A DNA stretch of 64,000 nt from Verrucomicrobiota bacterium. Its GTDB lineage: Bacteria; Verrucomicrobiota; Verrucomicrobiia; CAIQCK01. A program made the position numbers and the translations under genes. Of this stretch, positions 53,409 through 62,962 are shown piece after piece (position 1 is the stretch's first letter; each line of letters begins with the position of its first letter). The stretch spans positions 297,519-361,518 of the forward strand of contig JACRJX010000048.1 of NCBI GenBank assembly GCA_016235595.1, read 5' to 3'. The notes under the pieces are model-generated. The model saw only the letters and a list, made by a program, of their open reading frames with translations, searched no databases and had not been told where the DNA came from.

Positions 53409-56400
53409 ATGACTGACAACGCCGAGACGCCAAAGAGTCCGCCGCCGTCTGCGGCAGGCACGACCGCGCCCGCATCGCGAGGTCCGCTCATGCAACTGGG
53501 CCAGTTCCAGCTCAGTGAGAAAATCGGTGAGGGCGGGATGGGGTCGGTTTACCGCGGCATCCAGGTCTCACTGAACCGGCCGGTCGCGGTGAAGCTGCTG
53601 CCGGGGTCGCTGGCCAAGGACGAAGCGTTCGTCGAGCGTTTTCATCGCGAGGCGCGCGCGGCAGCGGCGTTGAACCACCCGAACATCATCCAGGTTTTTG
53701 ACGCTGGCGAGCAGGATGGGACACATTACTTTGCGATGGAACTGGTGGACGGTGAGACGATTGCCGCCAAGGTGGAGCGCGACGGGCCGATGCCGGAGCC
53801 GGAGGCTGTCGCGGTCGCCATGAGCGTCGCAGCGGCGCTGCATCACGCCTGGACAAAAGCGAAGCTCATCCACCGCGATATCAAGCCGGAGAATCTTATC
53901 GTCACCTCCGACGGCATGGTGAAGGTGTGCGACCTGGGGCTGGCAAAATCCGCGGGGCAGGATTCCCACCTGACCGTCTCCGGCACGATGCTTGGCACGC
54001 CGCATTTCATCGCGCCGGAGCAGGCGCGCGGCGAGCCGGACGTGGACACACGGGCCGACATCTACAGCCTCGGCGCGTCGCTCTATTTTTTGCTTACCGG
54101 CACGCCACCGTTCCAAGCGGACAGCTCGATGGCCGTGATGTACAAGCATGTCAACGACCCGCTGCCCGACCCGCGCACGCTCAACCCCAACCTCAGCGAC
54201 GGCGTCGTGCGCATCCTGAAGAAGATGACGGCCAAGGAACCGGCCGACCGTTATCAGGACATGCTGGAGCTTTACAACGACCTCGAACGTGTCTACCAGG
54301 GCCTCGCGCCGACAGCAGTGGTCCGCACGCCGGAATCGCCGGAAGCGACGCTGCGCAAGATGCAAGGCCGGCTGCGTGTCTGGCGCGTGCTCGGCGTCGC
54401 CGGTATCTGCGCGATGGCTGTGATTGGCGCGGCGATCTGGAAATCGCAGAATCAGCGAAGCTCGACGGTGTCGCGTGTGAAAAAACATCCGGCAACGGTC
54501 AAGACTAATGCAGTGGCCAAGGTCATTCCGTCCACAGCAGTGGTGACAAAGACCAACGCGCCCTCCATCGCCACGCCTCCCACATCGGCCGCCGTTCTGG
54601 CGAAGCGCAAAGCGGCGATGCGCGAGCGTATCCAGGCGCTGTTGAAACAGCAGCAGATCGAGGCGGACCGCAAGGCGGAAGATCAACGCAAGGCCGACGA
54701 GGAAGCTGAACGGCAGCGCGTCGCCGCACGCGCCGCCAACGATGCGCAGCTCGCCGCGGAGCGCGCCTACCACAATTTCCTCAATCTTTGGAAACCGTTG
54801 ACCGCCGCGCATAACTACGCCAAGGCCGGCGACGTCGTGCAGAATGCGCTCAACAGCGCCACGTACGCACCGATCAAGCCACGGCTCGAATTGCACGCGG
54901 CGCTGGGCGACGCGCTGAAGTCAACCGACGAAAAATTCCAGCAGGCGCTGCCATCGCTGAAAGGCAAGCCGTTCACGCTCGGCGGCCTTAGCGGCACCAT
55001 TGGAAGCGCCGATGCCGCCACCCTCATGATCGAGACGCGGCCCGGCGTTGGCCGGACGTTCCAGATGGCGGGTTTGCGGCTCGAAGAACGGCTGCCGCTG
55101 TTGATGACCGCGTTGGGGCAGAACAACCCCGATACGCTCATCAGCGCCGGATTGCTCTCGCTCGTCGAGGGCCGGCCGGAATGGATGCGCGAGTATTTCA
55201 CCAAAGCGGGATTGCTCGATAACACGGGTTCTGCGAAGGCTGCCGCGGAACGGTTCGAGCCGTTGCGCGAGGCGATGGAGCGTGCGCCCACCGAGGCCGC
55301 CGCCGCCGCCGCGCTGGACGAAGTGCAGGGTCTCATCACCACCGCCAAGTGGCAGGATGCAGGCACAAAGCTGGCGATTGTCTCCAAACAATTCGCGGAA
55401 ACGGCGACGATGAAGTTGTCCGCCGACCGGGTCCAGGAAATGAAGGAAACACTCATGGCCGCCGAGGCGGGGCCGGAGGAATTGCGGGCGCAGTTGGCGT
55501 TGAACCAGTTGCAGCAGGACATCGAAGCGAAGAACTGGAAGCACGCTACCGCCACGCTGCGTAAATTGGACCAGCAGTTTGCCAGAACCGACGCGGTGAA
55601 AAACGCGCGTGAACTCGCCGCCTGGCGCGGGTTGGTGGACGCGCACGGCCCCACCGGCGCCACCGGCGCGCTACCGGGGCCGACGCTGCGACAACAGCTT
55701 GCCGCGCAGACGGGCGTCAGGATTCATTCGTTCGCCGGCCGCGCGAAGAACAAGCCAACCCCGCTGTCGGAGATGCTCGGCCAGGTCGGCGATGGCGACG
55801 GCGTCGAGTTGGACGACGGTTACTACCATCTGCGCGGCGTCCCGACCGGACTGAAAAACGTCAGCATTTTTGCCAAGGAAGGCGCGATGCCGCTGATTAT
55901 CCTGGGCGTTGTCAGAAGCGGGGACGGCAACTTGCATCTGACCCAGTCCAACGGTTGCTGGCGGTTTGAGGGCGTGATCTTCACCACGCTGGGCATGGTT
56001 CCGCCGGGCGACCGGGGCGGACCGGCGCCGGTGTCGATCGGGCTTGATCACGGCGCGAACGCCGAGTTTCACCGGTGCGTCATCACCGGACGGCGCGTTG
56101 AACAAATCGGTGTGCCGGTCATCCGGACCGGCACGGCGAGCGAGTTGACCCTGCGCAACTGTGTGGTCGCTGCCGGCCGCGGCATTGAGATAGCGGCGGC
56201 GCGGCGCGTGCGACTCGACCATTGCACGTTCATCGGCGGCTCGATCTTCTGGCTCGACGCCACACCGGCAAAAACGCCGTGCGCGATGGAACTTACCAAC
56301 AATATCCTGCTGGCCGAGGGGCCGTCGGGTTTGGTGGGTGAAGAAGGTTCCCGCTACGAGGACCGCGCTACACAGCCACCGGAGGTGATGAAGCGCCTGA

Positions 56401-56717
56401 ACTTCAAGGGCATCCATCACAATGTGTTGATGTTGCGTTACCCCGACTCTCTGGAAGCATGGAGCACCGAATTTGAGAAACGGCCGAAGGCCTTGAATTT
56501 CGCCGCACTAATGAACGACGAGTCACCGCTGGTTATGATGATGGAACGGATGAAATTCAATTTTCGCCTGAGACCGGAATGCCCCGCTGTTCACATGGCC
56601 GATGACGGGTATGCGTTGGGCGTGCGCTGGTCCGACACGCAGTTCAACGACGTTGCGAAGCAAATGCAAATGATCCGGGACACATCCTCCATGCGTCCGC
56701 GCGGCCCGGCGCAATGA
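53409..56717 (+). CDS. Transmembrane Ser/Thr protein kinase with beta-helix-like C-terminus
   Basis: This 1102-aa protein is a Hanks-type kinase. The cytoplasmic kinase domain shows the Gly loop GEGGMGSVYRG (40-50), Lys62 in VAVKLLPG, the catalytic HRDIKPEN with Asp157, DLG Asp175 and the APEQARG activation segment. A membrane helix lies at about 325-345 (VLGVAGICAMAVIGAAIW). An Ala/Lys/Arg-rich region (about 395-470) with coiled-coil character follows, then helical repeats and a terminal right-handed beta-helix-like domain (ELTLRNCVVAAGRGIEIAAA, RRVRLDHCTFIGGSIFWLDA). The outer part may sense a carbohydrate or wall component. Convergent with an FHA-domain gene 21 bases away, a likely phospho-reader. 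Confidence 0.9.
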   Translation: MTDNAETPKSPPPSAAGTTAPASRGPLMQLGQFQLSEKIGEGGMGSVYRGIQVSLNRPVAVKLLPGSLAKDEAFVERFHREARAAAALNHPNIIQVFDAGEQDGTHYFAMELVDGETIAAKVERDGPMPEPEAVAVAMSVAAALHHAWTKAKLIHRDIKPENLIVTSDGMVKVCDLGLAKSAGQDSHLTVSGTMLGTPHFIAPEQARGEPDVDTRADIYSLGASLYFLLTGTPPFQADSSMAVMYKHVNDPLPDPRTLNPNLSDGVVRILKKMTAKEPADRYQDMLELYNDLERVYQGLAPTAVVRTPESPEATLRKMQGRLRVWRVLGVAGICAMAVIGAAIWKSQNQRSSTVSRVKKHPATVKTNAVAKVIPSTAVVTKTNAPSIATPPTSAAVLAKRKAAMRERIQALLKQQQIEADRKAEDQRKADEEAERQRVAARAANDAQLAAERAYHNFLNLWKPLTAAHNYAKAGDVVQNALNSATYAPIKPRLELHAALGDALKSTDEKFQQALPSLKGKPFTLGGLSGTIGSADAATLMIETRPGVGRTFQMAGLRLEERLPLLMTALGQNNPDTLISAGLLSLVEGRPEWMREYFTKAGLLDNTGSAKAAAERFEPLREAMERAPTEAAAAAALDEVQGLITTAKWQDAGTKLAIVSKQFAETATMKLSADRVQEMKETLMAAEAGPEELRAQLALNQLQQDIEAKNWKHATATLRKLDQQFARTDAVKNARELAAWRGLVDAHGPTGATGALPGPTLRQQLAAQTGVRIHSFAGRAKNKPTPLSEMLGQVGDGDGVELDDGYYHLRGVPTGLKNVSIFAKEGAMPLIILGVVRSGDGNLHLTQSNGCWRFEGVIFTTLGMVPPGDRGGPAPVSIGLDHGANAEFHRCVITGRRVEQIGVPVIRTGTASELTLRNCVVAAGRGIEIAAARRVRLDHCTFIGGSIFWLDATPAKTPCAMELTNNILLAEGPSGLVGEEGSRYEDRATQPPEVMKRLNFKGIHHNVLMLRYPDSLEAWSTEFEKRPKALNFAALMNDESPLVMMMERMKFNFRLRPECPAVHMADDGYALGVRWSDTQFNDVAKQMQMIRDTSSMRPRGPAQ

Positions 56718-56738
56718 TCCGGGCTGCGGTGGCAAGCA

Positions 56739-57176
56739 TCACCGGGGCGGTACACTGGGCGACTTTTTCGGCTTCGAACTGGGGACTTGCTTGACCACTT
56801 CGCGGAGGATGGTGCGGAACCCCTTGCCCTGATCTCCCATCATCTCTTTCTCCACCTCACGCATGATGGTGGAGACGCCTTTGCTGGCGACATCCCCTTC
56901 GAGGACGAATTCGCAATGGCCGATCCGGATACGGTCCCCGGGCTTCAACTCGGCTTCGTTGACACGCTGGTCGTTGACATACGTGCCGTTGCGGCTGCGA
57001 AGGTCTTTGGCGACGAACTTCTCGTTTTCCAGCCAGATCGCACAATGCGCGCGGCTGACTTCCTCATCGTCGACGCGGATGTCGGTCTCAATGCCGCGGC
57101 CCAGCACGATCGGCTTGGTCGTGACCGGAAGTTTGATGTCCTCTCCATCGGCTGTTCGGTGAATCAGAAATGCCAT
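56739..57176 (-). CDS. FHA-domain protein
   Basis: This 145-aa protein is a forkhead-associated domain, a phosphothreonine reader: PIVLGRGIETDIRVDDEEVS with the GRG and Arg, RAHC as the SxxH motif, then DLRSRNGTYVND with the conserved NGT, and PGDRIRIGHCEFVLEG. A short helical tail (MREVEKEMMGDQGKGFRTIL) follows. GAGGACACC precedes the ATG at 57176. It lies in opposite orientation, 21 bases after the Ser/Thr kinase gene. It probably binds phosphorylated products of that or another kinase. Confidence 0.93.
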   Translation of the reverse strand: MAFLIHRTADGEDIKLPVTTKPIVLGRGIETDIRVDDEEVSRAHCAIWLENEKFVAKDLRSRNGTYVNDQRVNEAELKPGDRIRIGHCEFVLEGDVASKGVSTIMREVEKEMMGDQGKGFRTILREVVKQVPSSKPKKSPSVPPR

Positions 57177-57266
57177 GGTGTCCTCGATGTGCGGCGGACT
57201 TTAGTGCAATGACCGCCAACGGGTCAAGGCTGGTGTGTCCATGAGGTTTGGCATACGCCCGTATTC

Positions 57267-58319
57267 TTACTTCTTCAGGATGAACTTCTGGATGCGCTTG
57301 CCGATGATGTCGCCGCAATAAAGATTACCCTTCGAGTCCACCGCCAGCCCGTGCAGCCAGTTCAACTCGCCCGGCTTTTCCTGCCCGTCCTCGGCCTTTG
57401 GGAACGTCCAAAGCTGGAGCAGTTTGCCATCGGTGTTGAATTTCATCACGAACTGGTCCTTGGGCGGACAGCCGAGAGGCGCCTTTGGATACTTCGGGTC
57501 CACGCGCCAATACATCGGAGACGAGCCGCAGACCCAGATTTCATCCTTGGGTGTCACGAACAGTCCCCACGGCACGATCAGGTCCTTCCATACCGCGAGC
57601 AGTTTGCCGTCTGCGTTGAAAACCTGGATGCGTATGTTGTTGCGGTCCGCCACGTAAAGCCGGCCCTTCGAGTCGCAGACAATCGAGTGTGGAAGGCTGA
57701 ACTCGCCCGGCTTGTTGCCCATCTTGCCCCAGGCCGTTATATACCGCCCGTTACGGTCGAAGCGGACAATGCGGCTGTTTCCGTAACCGTCGGAGACGAA
57801 GATGTCGCCGTTGGGAGCGACGGTCATGTCGGTGGGCTTGTAGAAATGCGTCTCATCCTCGCCCGCCACTCCCGGCGTGCCGAGCGTGAGCAGCAGCTTC
57901 CGGTCTGGCGAAAACTTCCGCACCACGTGAAGGCCCACGTCTGCCAGCCAGACGTTCTGCTCCTTGTCTATTCGGATATAATGCGCGACGCAGCTCGTGC
58001 TTTCGCGTTCCCAGCCGCGCAGGTAACGGCCGTCCGGCGCGAAGACCTGCACCGTCATATTCGTGCGCGTGTGAATCCAGACGTTCTCCACCTTGTCCAG
58101 CGCGACGCCCGGCACGGCGCCGCAACACACATCCGGCGGACGTTGCGGCCAGTTCGGCGCCACCTCATACCACGGCGAGACATTCACGCGCGGATAGACG
58201 ATCACGTTCGTCTTCGAGTAAGGCGACGGCGAAGGGGTCTGGGCCGATACGGTCGCGGCCAGCGCTGCCAGGAATGCCAGACTCCATGTGCAAAAACCGA
58301 GTGATGAGATTCGTTTCAT
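57267..58319 (-). CDS. Secreted NHL/6-bladed beta-propeller protein
   Basis: This 350-aa protein has a signal peptide (MKRISSLGFCTWSLAFLAAL, cleavage near VSA-Q) and NHL-type propeller repeats: GVALDKVENVWIHTRTNMTV, VAPNGDIFVSDGYGNSRIVR, IVCDSKGRLYVADRNNIRIQ, and LAVDSKGNLYCGDIIGKRIQ at the end. The pattern recalls peptidylglycine alpha-amidating-lyase-like proteins of bacteria, though no substrate can be deduced. GGAGAACACT precedes the ATG. Confidence 0.85.
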   Translation of the reverse strand: MKRISSLGFCTWSLAFLAALAATVSAQTPSPSPYSKTNVIVYPRVNVSPWYEVAPNWPQRPPDVCCGAVPGVALDKVENVWIHTRTNMTVQVFAPDGRYLRGWERESTSCVAHYIRIDKEQNVWLADVGLHVVRKFSPDRKLLLTLGTPGVAGEDETHFYKPTDMTVAPNGDIFVSDGYGNSRIVRFDRNGRYITAWGKMGNKPGEFSLPHSIVCDSKGRLYVADRNNIRIQVFNADGKLLAVWKDLIVPWGLFVTPKDEIWVCGSSPMYWRVDPKYPKAPLGCPPKDQFVMKFNTDGKLLQLWTFPKAEDGQEKPGELNWLHGLAVDSKGNLYCGDIIGKRIQKFILKK

Positions 58320-58349
58320 AGTGTTCTCCGATGCATTGAAGCGTGCACG

Positions 58350-59813
58350 CTAGTTTGCCGTGACGACGGCTTTTTGACCCGTGACCTCTTCCAATTCTTT
58401 CTCCTCAGCCTGCCATTCGGCGCTGCGGAAGGCCTTTTCCGACCGCGCAATGACGGCGGTGGCCAGACAGTTGCCAATGACGTTGACAGCAGTGCGCGCC
58501 ATGTCCATCAGTTCGTCCACGCCGAGGATGAGGATGACGCCCTCGGCCGGCAGCCCAAACGAGTTTAGTGTGCCCAGCAGAATCACCAGCGACGCGCGCG
58601 GGACTCCCGCCACGCCTTTGGAGGTGAGCATCAACGTCAGCAGCATCACGAGTTGCTGAGTCAGCGTGAGCTGCACGCCGGCTGCCTGTGCCACGAAGAT
58701 CGAAGCGAGCGAAAGGTACAGCGTGGTGCCGTCGAGGTTGAAGCTGTAACCGGTCGGGAGCACAAAACCGACGATGCGGCGCGGCACGCCGAACCGGCAC
58801 ATGTTTTCCATCGCCCGCGGCAAAGCCGACTCCGAAGAAGTGGTGGCGAATGCAATCGTGGCCGGCGTCCGGACCGCGCGGATGAAATCCCTCAGCGGAA
58901 TGCGGAACAGCAGCAAAACCGGGCCGAGCACGAAGATCAGAAACACCGCCAGCGCGCCGTACAGCGTGGCGACGAGCATGCCCAGGTTCTTCAGCACACC
59001 GAGGCCGCTGTGGCCGATGGTATTAGCCATCGCCGCTCCGACGCCGATGGGCGCGAATTTCATGACGAACTCGGTGAACCGGAACATGATATCCGCCAGC
59101 GACCGGCACCACGTCACGACGGTTTCAGCCTTGCTGCCAATGCTGGTAACCGCGAGCGCGAACAGCACCGAGAAAATCACAATTTGTAGCACGTCGCCGT
59201 CGGCCATCGCGCGGATGATGGAGGCGGGCGAGAGGTGTGCGATGATGTCGCCGAACGATTGCGGCTTGGCTGGCGGTTCGGGCGCCGTCAGGCCTTTGGC
59301 CACGGCAGCTGCAGCGGCGGATGATTTCTGTGCCGCCACCACCGCCTCGGTTACCGCACGACTGGCGGCGTCCTTGTCGGCGCCTCGTTGTGCCACGGCG
59401 GCGTGTTCAACGGCGCGTTTCGCCGCCTCGCCGGCCTCGGAGGCGAGCGTCTGGGCGTGGGCGGCCAGCATCGCTTTGTCTTCGGGCTTCTCAATGCCCG
59501 CGAGCGAGACACCGACGCCGGGCCGGGTGATATTGACGGCGGCCAGCCCGATGAACAGCGCGAGCGTGGTGACGATCTCGAAGTAGATCAGCGATTTCAA
59601 CCCGATGCGGCCCACCTGCCTGATGTCGCCTGTGCCCGCGATGCCGATGACCAGCGTCGCAAAAATCAGCGGCGCGATGATGGACTTGATCAGGTTCAGA
59701 AAGAGCACCGACAGCGGCCGCATGGCAATGCCCCACTCCGGACTCAGGTAGCCGAGCAGGATGCCCAGCACCAAACCGATCATGATCTTCCAGGTTAGCG
59801 AGATTCTTGGCAC
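58350..59813 (-). CDS. Dicarboxylate/amino acid:cation symporter with alanine-rich insertion
   Basis: This 487-aa membrane protein matches the GltP/DctA family: N-terminal helices (IMIGLVLGILLGYLSPEWGI), IAPLIFATLVIGIAGTGD, the hairpin FATTSSESALPRAMENM and the GYSFNLDGTTLYLSLASIFV motif with NLDGT, plus DELMDMARTAVNVIGNCLAT at the end. An insertion of about 65-70 residues rich in Ala (AMLAAHAQTLASEAGEAAKR, QKSSAAAAAVAKGLTAPEPP) replaces the usually short 3-4 region and may form a coiled coil. The start is GTG at 59813 without a clear ribosome site. The transported substrate is probably glutamate, aspartate or a dicarboxylate. Confidence 0.9.
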   Translation of the reverse strand: MPRISLTWKIMIGLVLGILLGYLSPEWGIAMRPLSVLFLNLIKSIIAPLIFATLVIGIAGTGDIRQVGRIGLKSLIYFEIVTTLALFIGLAAVNITRPGVGVSLAGIEKPEDKAMLAAHAQTLASEAGEAAKRAVEHAAVAQRGADKDAASRAVTEAVVAAQKSSAAAAAVAKGLTAPEPPAKPQSFGDIIAHLSPASIIRAMADGDVLQIVIFSVLFALAVTSIGSKAETVVTWCRSLADIMFRFTEFVMKFAPIGVGAAMANTIGHSGLGVLKNLGMLVATLYGALAVFLIFVLGPVLLLFRIPLRDFIRAVRTPATIAFATTSSESALPRAMENMCRFGVPRRIVGFVLPTGYSFNLDGTTLYLSLASIFVAQAAGVQLTLTQQLVMLLTLMLTSKGVAGVPRASLVILLGTLNSFGLPAEGVILILGVDELMDMARTAVNVIGNCLATAVIARSEKAFRSAEWQAEEKELEEVTGQKAVVTAN

Positions 59814-59876
59814 GTGCGCGTGTATCTTGCTGGCCGGGATACAGAAAGTCGAGCGGTTTGGCTGCCGCCTTTCTTG

Positions 59877-61349
59877 TTACTGCCTGCCGTGAAGTTCTGC
59901 CCACACCGCAGGCAGGGACTTCACCAGAGCGGCCGATGATCCGGGCAATGAACTCTCCGTCATCGGCACCGCTGTCGTGTCTTCCACGTCCAGCCTGCCG
60001 GTGTTGCGCGAGTATTTGTAGTCCGCGTCCAACGATCCATCCGCCCCAAGCTTCACGGCGTTCGCGGAAGGGTTCGGCGCGGAGATGAAGAACGTACTGC
60101 GAGGCCGGACTGTCTCGGCGTGGGAGAGCCTTGTCCGGAGTCCCGACCCGGCCAGCGCGCGAAACAAATCCCTGGCCGTAAACTCCGCCGGGTTGATGAA
60201 CTCCAGCTTCTCCACGCTCGTGTTCTTGAACGGATGCCCGCCATCCGGCGACTGATAGTTTCGCACGCGATCAAACGCTTCGGTGATCTCCCGCTGTGCC
60301 AGCGGGAAATGCGTGCAGCCCATCACCACCATGGCGACCGGCGGTCCTGCCTCAACGGCAGCGTTCTTCACCAGCGAACTCACATCGAACCGGGCGTAGT
60401 TGCGCACGGAGTTGAGATGGCAGGTTCCCGGTTTGTCCATGTCCCCGATCATTCCGTTGCGGTCAAAGTCACAGACCGCAAGCCATGTGGCATCGAGACC
60501 GCTTAAGGCCGGCCCTTGATATGGCACGGGCCGTTTGCTCGCCGGTTCCTGCTGGACAATAAACGCCGGATTGTTCTCGATCGCTCCGGCCAGTCCGACA
60601 CTGCCTTGCTGCACAATCCTCGGCAGCGGCTTGCCCGCAAGGCCCGCGGCGCGCGCGAGGGCTTTGGGGTAGGCGTTGCTCGCGCAGGTGCCCATGGTCG
60701 CCAGCACGGCCACGGTCTTGGGCTGGCCTTCCCGCGGCAGCCGCTCCGCCACCGCCCGCGCGCCGGCTTCCACCACCCCGATCACCGGCACGTCGAGACC
60801 CCATGCCTTCAATGTCGCACGGATGTCCTCGATGCCATACGCCGTGGCTGTGTTGCATGCGATGACGATGGCCTTGACCGGCGGCTTGTCAAAACGCGGT
60901 CCGGCGGACGCCACAGGCCGGTAGCGCCGTCCCAGCAGGAACACCGCGTCCTTTACGACCAACTCCTTGAGAAACGCTTCCTTGCCGCGCGACGGATAGT
61001 TTCCATACGGCATGTTTGCCTGGTCGCCGAAGTAGATGAACCGCTCACCCGCGAAATCCGGCACGCCATCGGGCTTCGGTTGGAGCGATTGGTTGTTGAA
61101 CGCGTCGAGCGTCAACAGCGCTTCCAGTACTGTCAACCCGCCGATCCCGGAATCGAACACGCCGATGGGCAACGACGACCGGTCGCCTTCCAGCGCGGCG
61201 AAATCCAGCGACCATGCAGCCTTGCCGTCGCGATGCGACAGCACATGCTTCACCAGCGGCTGAAGCGCGGGATGGAGCGCCGCCTCATCCGCCAACACCC
61301 GGACGACGACCGTCAGGCAGACCAGAAGGCACAAAGTGCGTTTGCCCAT
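59877..61349 (-). CDS. Exported glutamate-racemase-like protein
   Basis: This 490-aa protein has an apparent signal peptide (MGKRTLCLLVCLTVVVRVLA) and then a racemase of the Asp/Glu family: IGVFDSGIGGLTVLEAL (Asp66), FIYFGDQANMPYGNYPSRGK, VIACNTATAYG (Cys165), GVVEAGARAV and VMGCTHFPL (Cys345). Both catalytic cysteines are present. Glutamate racemase is normally a cytoplasmic enzyme of about 270 aa that makes D-glutamate for peptidoglycan; here an export signal, an inserted segment between the blocks and a C-terminal extension of about 130 residues set it apart. I chose ATG at 61349; an ATG 18 bases upstream is in frame. Its role may be in D-amino acid metabolism outside the cytoplasm. Confidence 0.85.
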   Translation of the reverse strand: MGKRTLCLLVCLTVVVRVLADEAALHPALQPLVKHVLSHRDGKAAWSLDFAALEGDRSSLPIGVFDSGIGGLTVLEALLTLDAFNNQSLQPKPDGVPDFAGERFIYFGDQANMPYGNYPSRGKEAFLKELVVKDAVFLLGRRYRPVASAGPRFDKPPVKAIVIACNTATAYGIEDIRATLKAWGLDVPVIGVVEAGARAVAERLPREGQPKTVAVLATMGTCASNAYPKALARAAGLAGKPLPRIVQQGSVGLAGAIENNPAFIVQQEPASKRPVPYQGPALSGLDATWLAVCDFDRNGMIGDMDKPGTCHLNSVRNYARFDVSSLVKNAAVEAGPPVAMVVMGCTHFPLAQREITEAFDRVRNYQSPDGGHPFKNTSVEKLEFINPAEFTARDLFRALAGSGLRTRLSHAETVRPRSTFFISAPNPSANAVKLGADGSLDADYKYSRNTGRLDVEDTTAVPMTESSLPGSSAALVKSLPAVWAELHGRQ

Positions 61350-61556
61350 GGGGCGATTCCACCACATTGCAGCGCCGCGCGCCAGAGCGAAGCCGGGGGG
61401 AGAACTCGGTACGGCAGCCTTGCTGTTCCCAACTTGTCACGCTGCTGCGTTTTGACCACGCCGAGGGATCATTTCTCTCCAACCCACTGTCTCACACGGT
61501 TGCGCGACGGCTGGCACGAAACCGGCTCTTCTGTGGAACCGGAAAGGAACGAGACC

Positions 61557-61739
61557 ATGAGCATTCGCAACAAGAAGCTGGACCGGCGTTACCGGGTCAT
61601 GGAGCGGCGCAGTTCAATGGAACTGCGCGAGGCGATGGCCGACTCTCTTTTTGAAGCCTTTCGCGCTGGCCGCCTGATACCGGCCCGGGCAGTCGCCGCA
61701 ACGACCTTCCATTGGCCCGCGCCGCCGTGCGAGCGTTGA
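61557..61739 (+). CDS. Small hypothetical protein
   Basis: This 60-aa protein is basic and helical at its N-terminus (MSIRNKKLDRRYRVMERRSS, MELREAMADSLFEAF). AGGAAC precedes the ATG at 61557 by about nine bases, a convincing ribosome site. No known family. The gene stands alone between divergent neighbours. Confidence 0.5.
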   Translation: MSIRNKKLDRRYRVMERRSSMELREAMADSLFEAFRAGRLIPARAVAATTFHWPAPPCER

Positions 61740-61876
61740 GGACGTGATGGGTTGGGTTTGATGCGAACGACCTGCGCGCGAAAGGAGATGACGTTACTGT
61801 TGCCCATTGGTGAACGCAGACTTTGAATTCGACGAAGATGCCAAAGTCGTTATTACGCAGTAGCAGCCTAAGACAA

Positions 61877-62962
61877 TCAACTTGGCCCTCTTGGTTTCAC
61901 TTCAAACGCCACCGGTATATCCACGTAAGCGTCGCCCAAGCCGGGCGGTAATGGTTGAATCTGGCGCACACTCTTCACCGCAGAAAGCACCGACTCGTCC
62001 ATCTCAGAATTGCCTGACCGCTGGTCTAGCCAGACCTGGCTGATCGTACCGTCGCGTTGGATGCGGATGAAAACAACGCAGTTCAGTTGCCCCTGTAACT
62101 GGCTCGGCTGCGTCCACGCCCGGTCCATCGCCTCCTTGATCAAGAGATAATACCAGCCAAACTCCGGCAGCAATCTGCCACCGGTGCTTGCTCCAACACC
62201 TTTGCTCTTCAGTTCTACGAGAAGTTTCTTCACCAGTTCATCGGGAAACAGAGCCTGTGCCTTTTGGAGTAGCGCGTAGGCATTATCAAACTCCTTTTTT
62301 TGAAGCGCTGCTTCAGCCTGTTGGCGCAGATTCGTCGCTTCCTGACGATCTATTTCCAACTTGGCTGTTCTGGCATTCTCCGCGTCGACAAAATAAAAAA
62401 TACTCGAAACCAGCAGCCTGGCTTGCGCAAACTCCTTCTGAGCAATGGCCCGGTTAGCGTTAGCTTTCAGCATTGCCACTACTGACCTCTCCAAATCTGG
62501 TCTGGATTTCAACACCTCTCTAAAACGATCAAGGCCGACGTTATGGTTGCCCAGAAGCAGCTTGCCACCACGAGCTTCAGTAGAGGGGACGATCCATAGG
62601 TATTGTTCGGAGGTGGTCAGCACAAGGCGTTTATCGCGGACTACAACGAAGTGTTCAGCACCCAGCCCGCTTAACAGAGCAGTCCCTGTGGCGTCAGTAA
62701 AAACCCCCTCGAAACCTTTAACCGAGGAAAGGGCGAGAAAAAACCTGTCGTAACTCCGTTTGGGATCAACAGTGTCAAGCAGGCTGATGCTTTCGACCAA
62801 ACACTTCGCGTCAACGACCTTCACTGGGCTTGAGGAGAGGCGCACGGTGTCGCCACTGAGCGTGCGAACGAACACTTCGACTGTTATCGCCGCATTGCAG
62901 TGACAACCCATGAGCCCGGTCAGTGCGATGCACCACAGGAACTTCTCGGCACTAGAAATCAT
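61877..62962 (-). CDS. Lipoprotein with C-terminal TonB-like domain
   Basis: This 361-aa protein begins with a lipoprotein-type signal (MISSAEKFLWCIALTGLMGC, lipobox LMGC). A middle region contains helical repeats of a TPR-like kind (LRQQAEAALQKKEFDNAYAL, LQKAQALFPDELVKKLLVEL), and the C-terminal part matches TonB_C (LNCVVFIRIQRDGTISQVWL, DESVLSAVKSVRQIQPLPPG). TonB_C domains contact outer-membrane receptors, but no membrane-spanning anchor and proline-rich linker of a real TonB are present. GAGGAAG precedes the ATG at 62962. The start overlaps the degenerate nucleotidyltransferase frame by 11 bases. Confidence 0.75.
   Translation of the reverse strand: MISSAEKFLWCIALTGLMGCHCNAAITVEVFVRTLSGDTVRLSSSPVKVVDAKCLVESISLLDTVDPKRSYDRFFLALSSVKGFEGVFTDATGTALLSGLGAEHFVVVRDKRLVLTTSEQYLWIVPSTEARGGKLLLGNHNVGLDRFREVLKSRPDLERSVVAMLKANANRAIAQKEFAQARLLVSSIFYFVDAENARTAKLEIDRQEATNLRQQAEAALQKKEFDNAYALLQKAQALFPDELVKKLLVELKSKGVGASTGGRLLPEFGWYYLLIKEAMDRAWTQPSQLQGQLNCVVFIRIQRDGTISQVWLDQRSGNSEMDESVLSAVKSVRQIQPLPPGLGDAYVDIPVAFEVKPRGPS

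Noticed and set aside
53568..54896. 442-codon minus-strand frame opposite the kinase domain
   Set aside because: Shadow of the Hanks-type kinase codons; His/Arg-rich, no motif.
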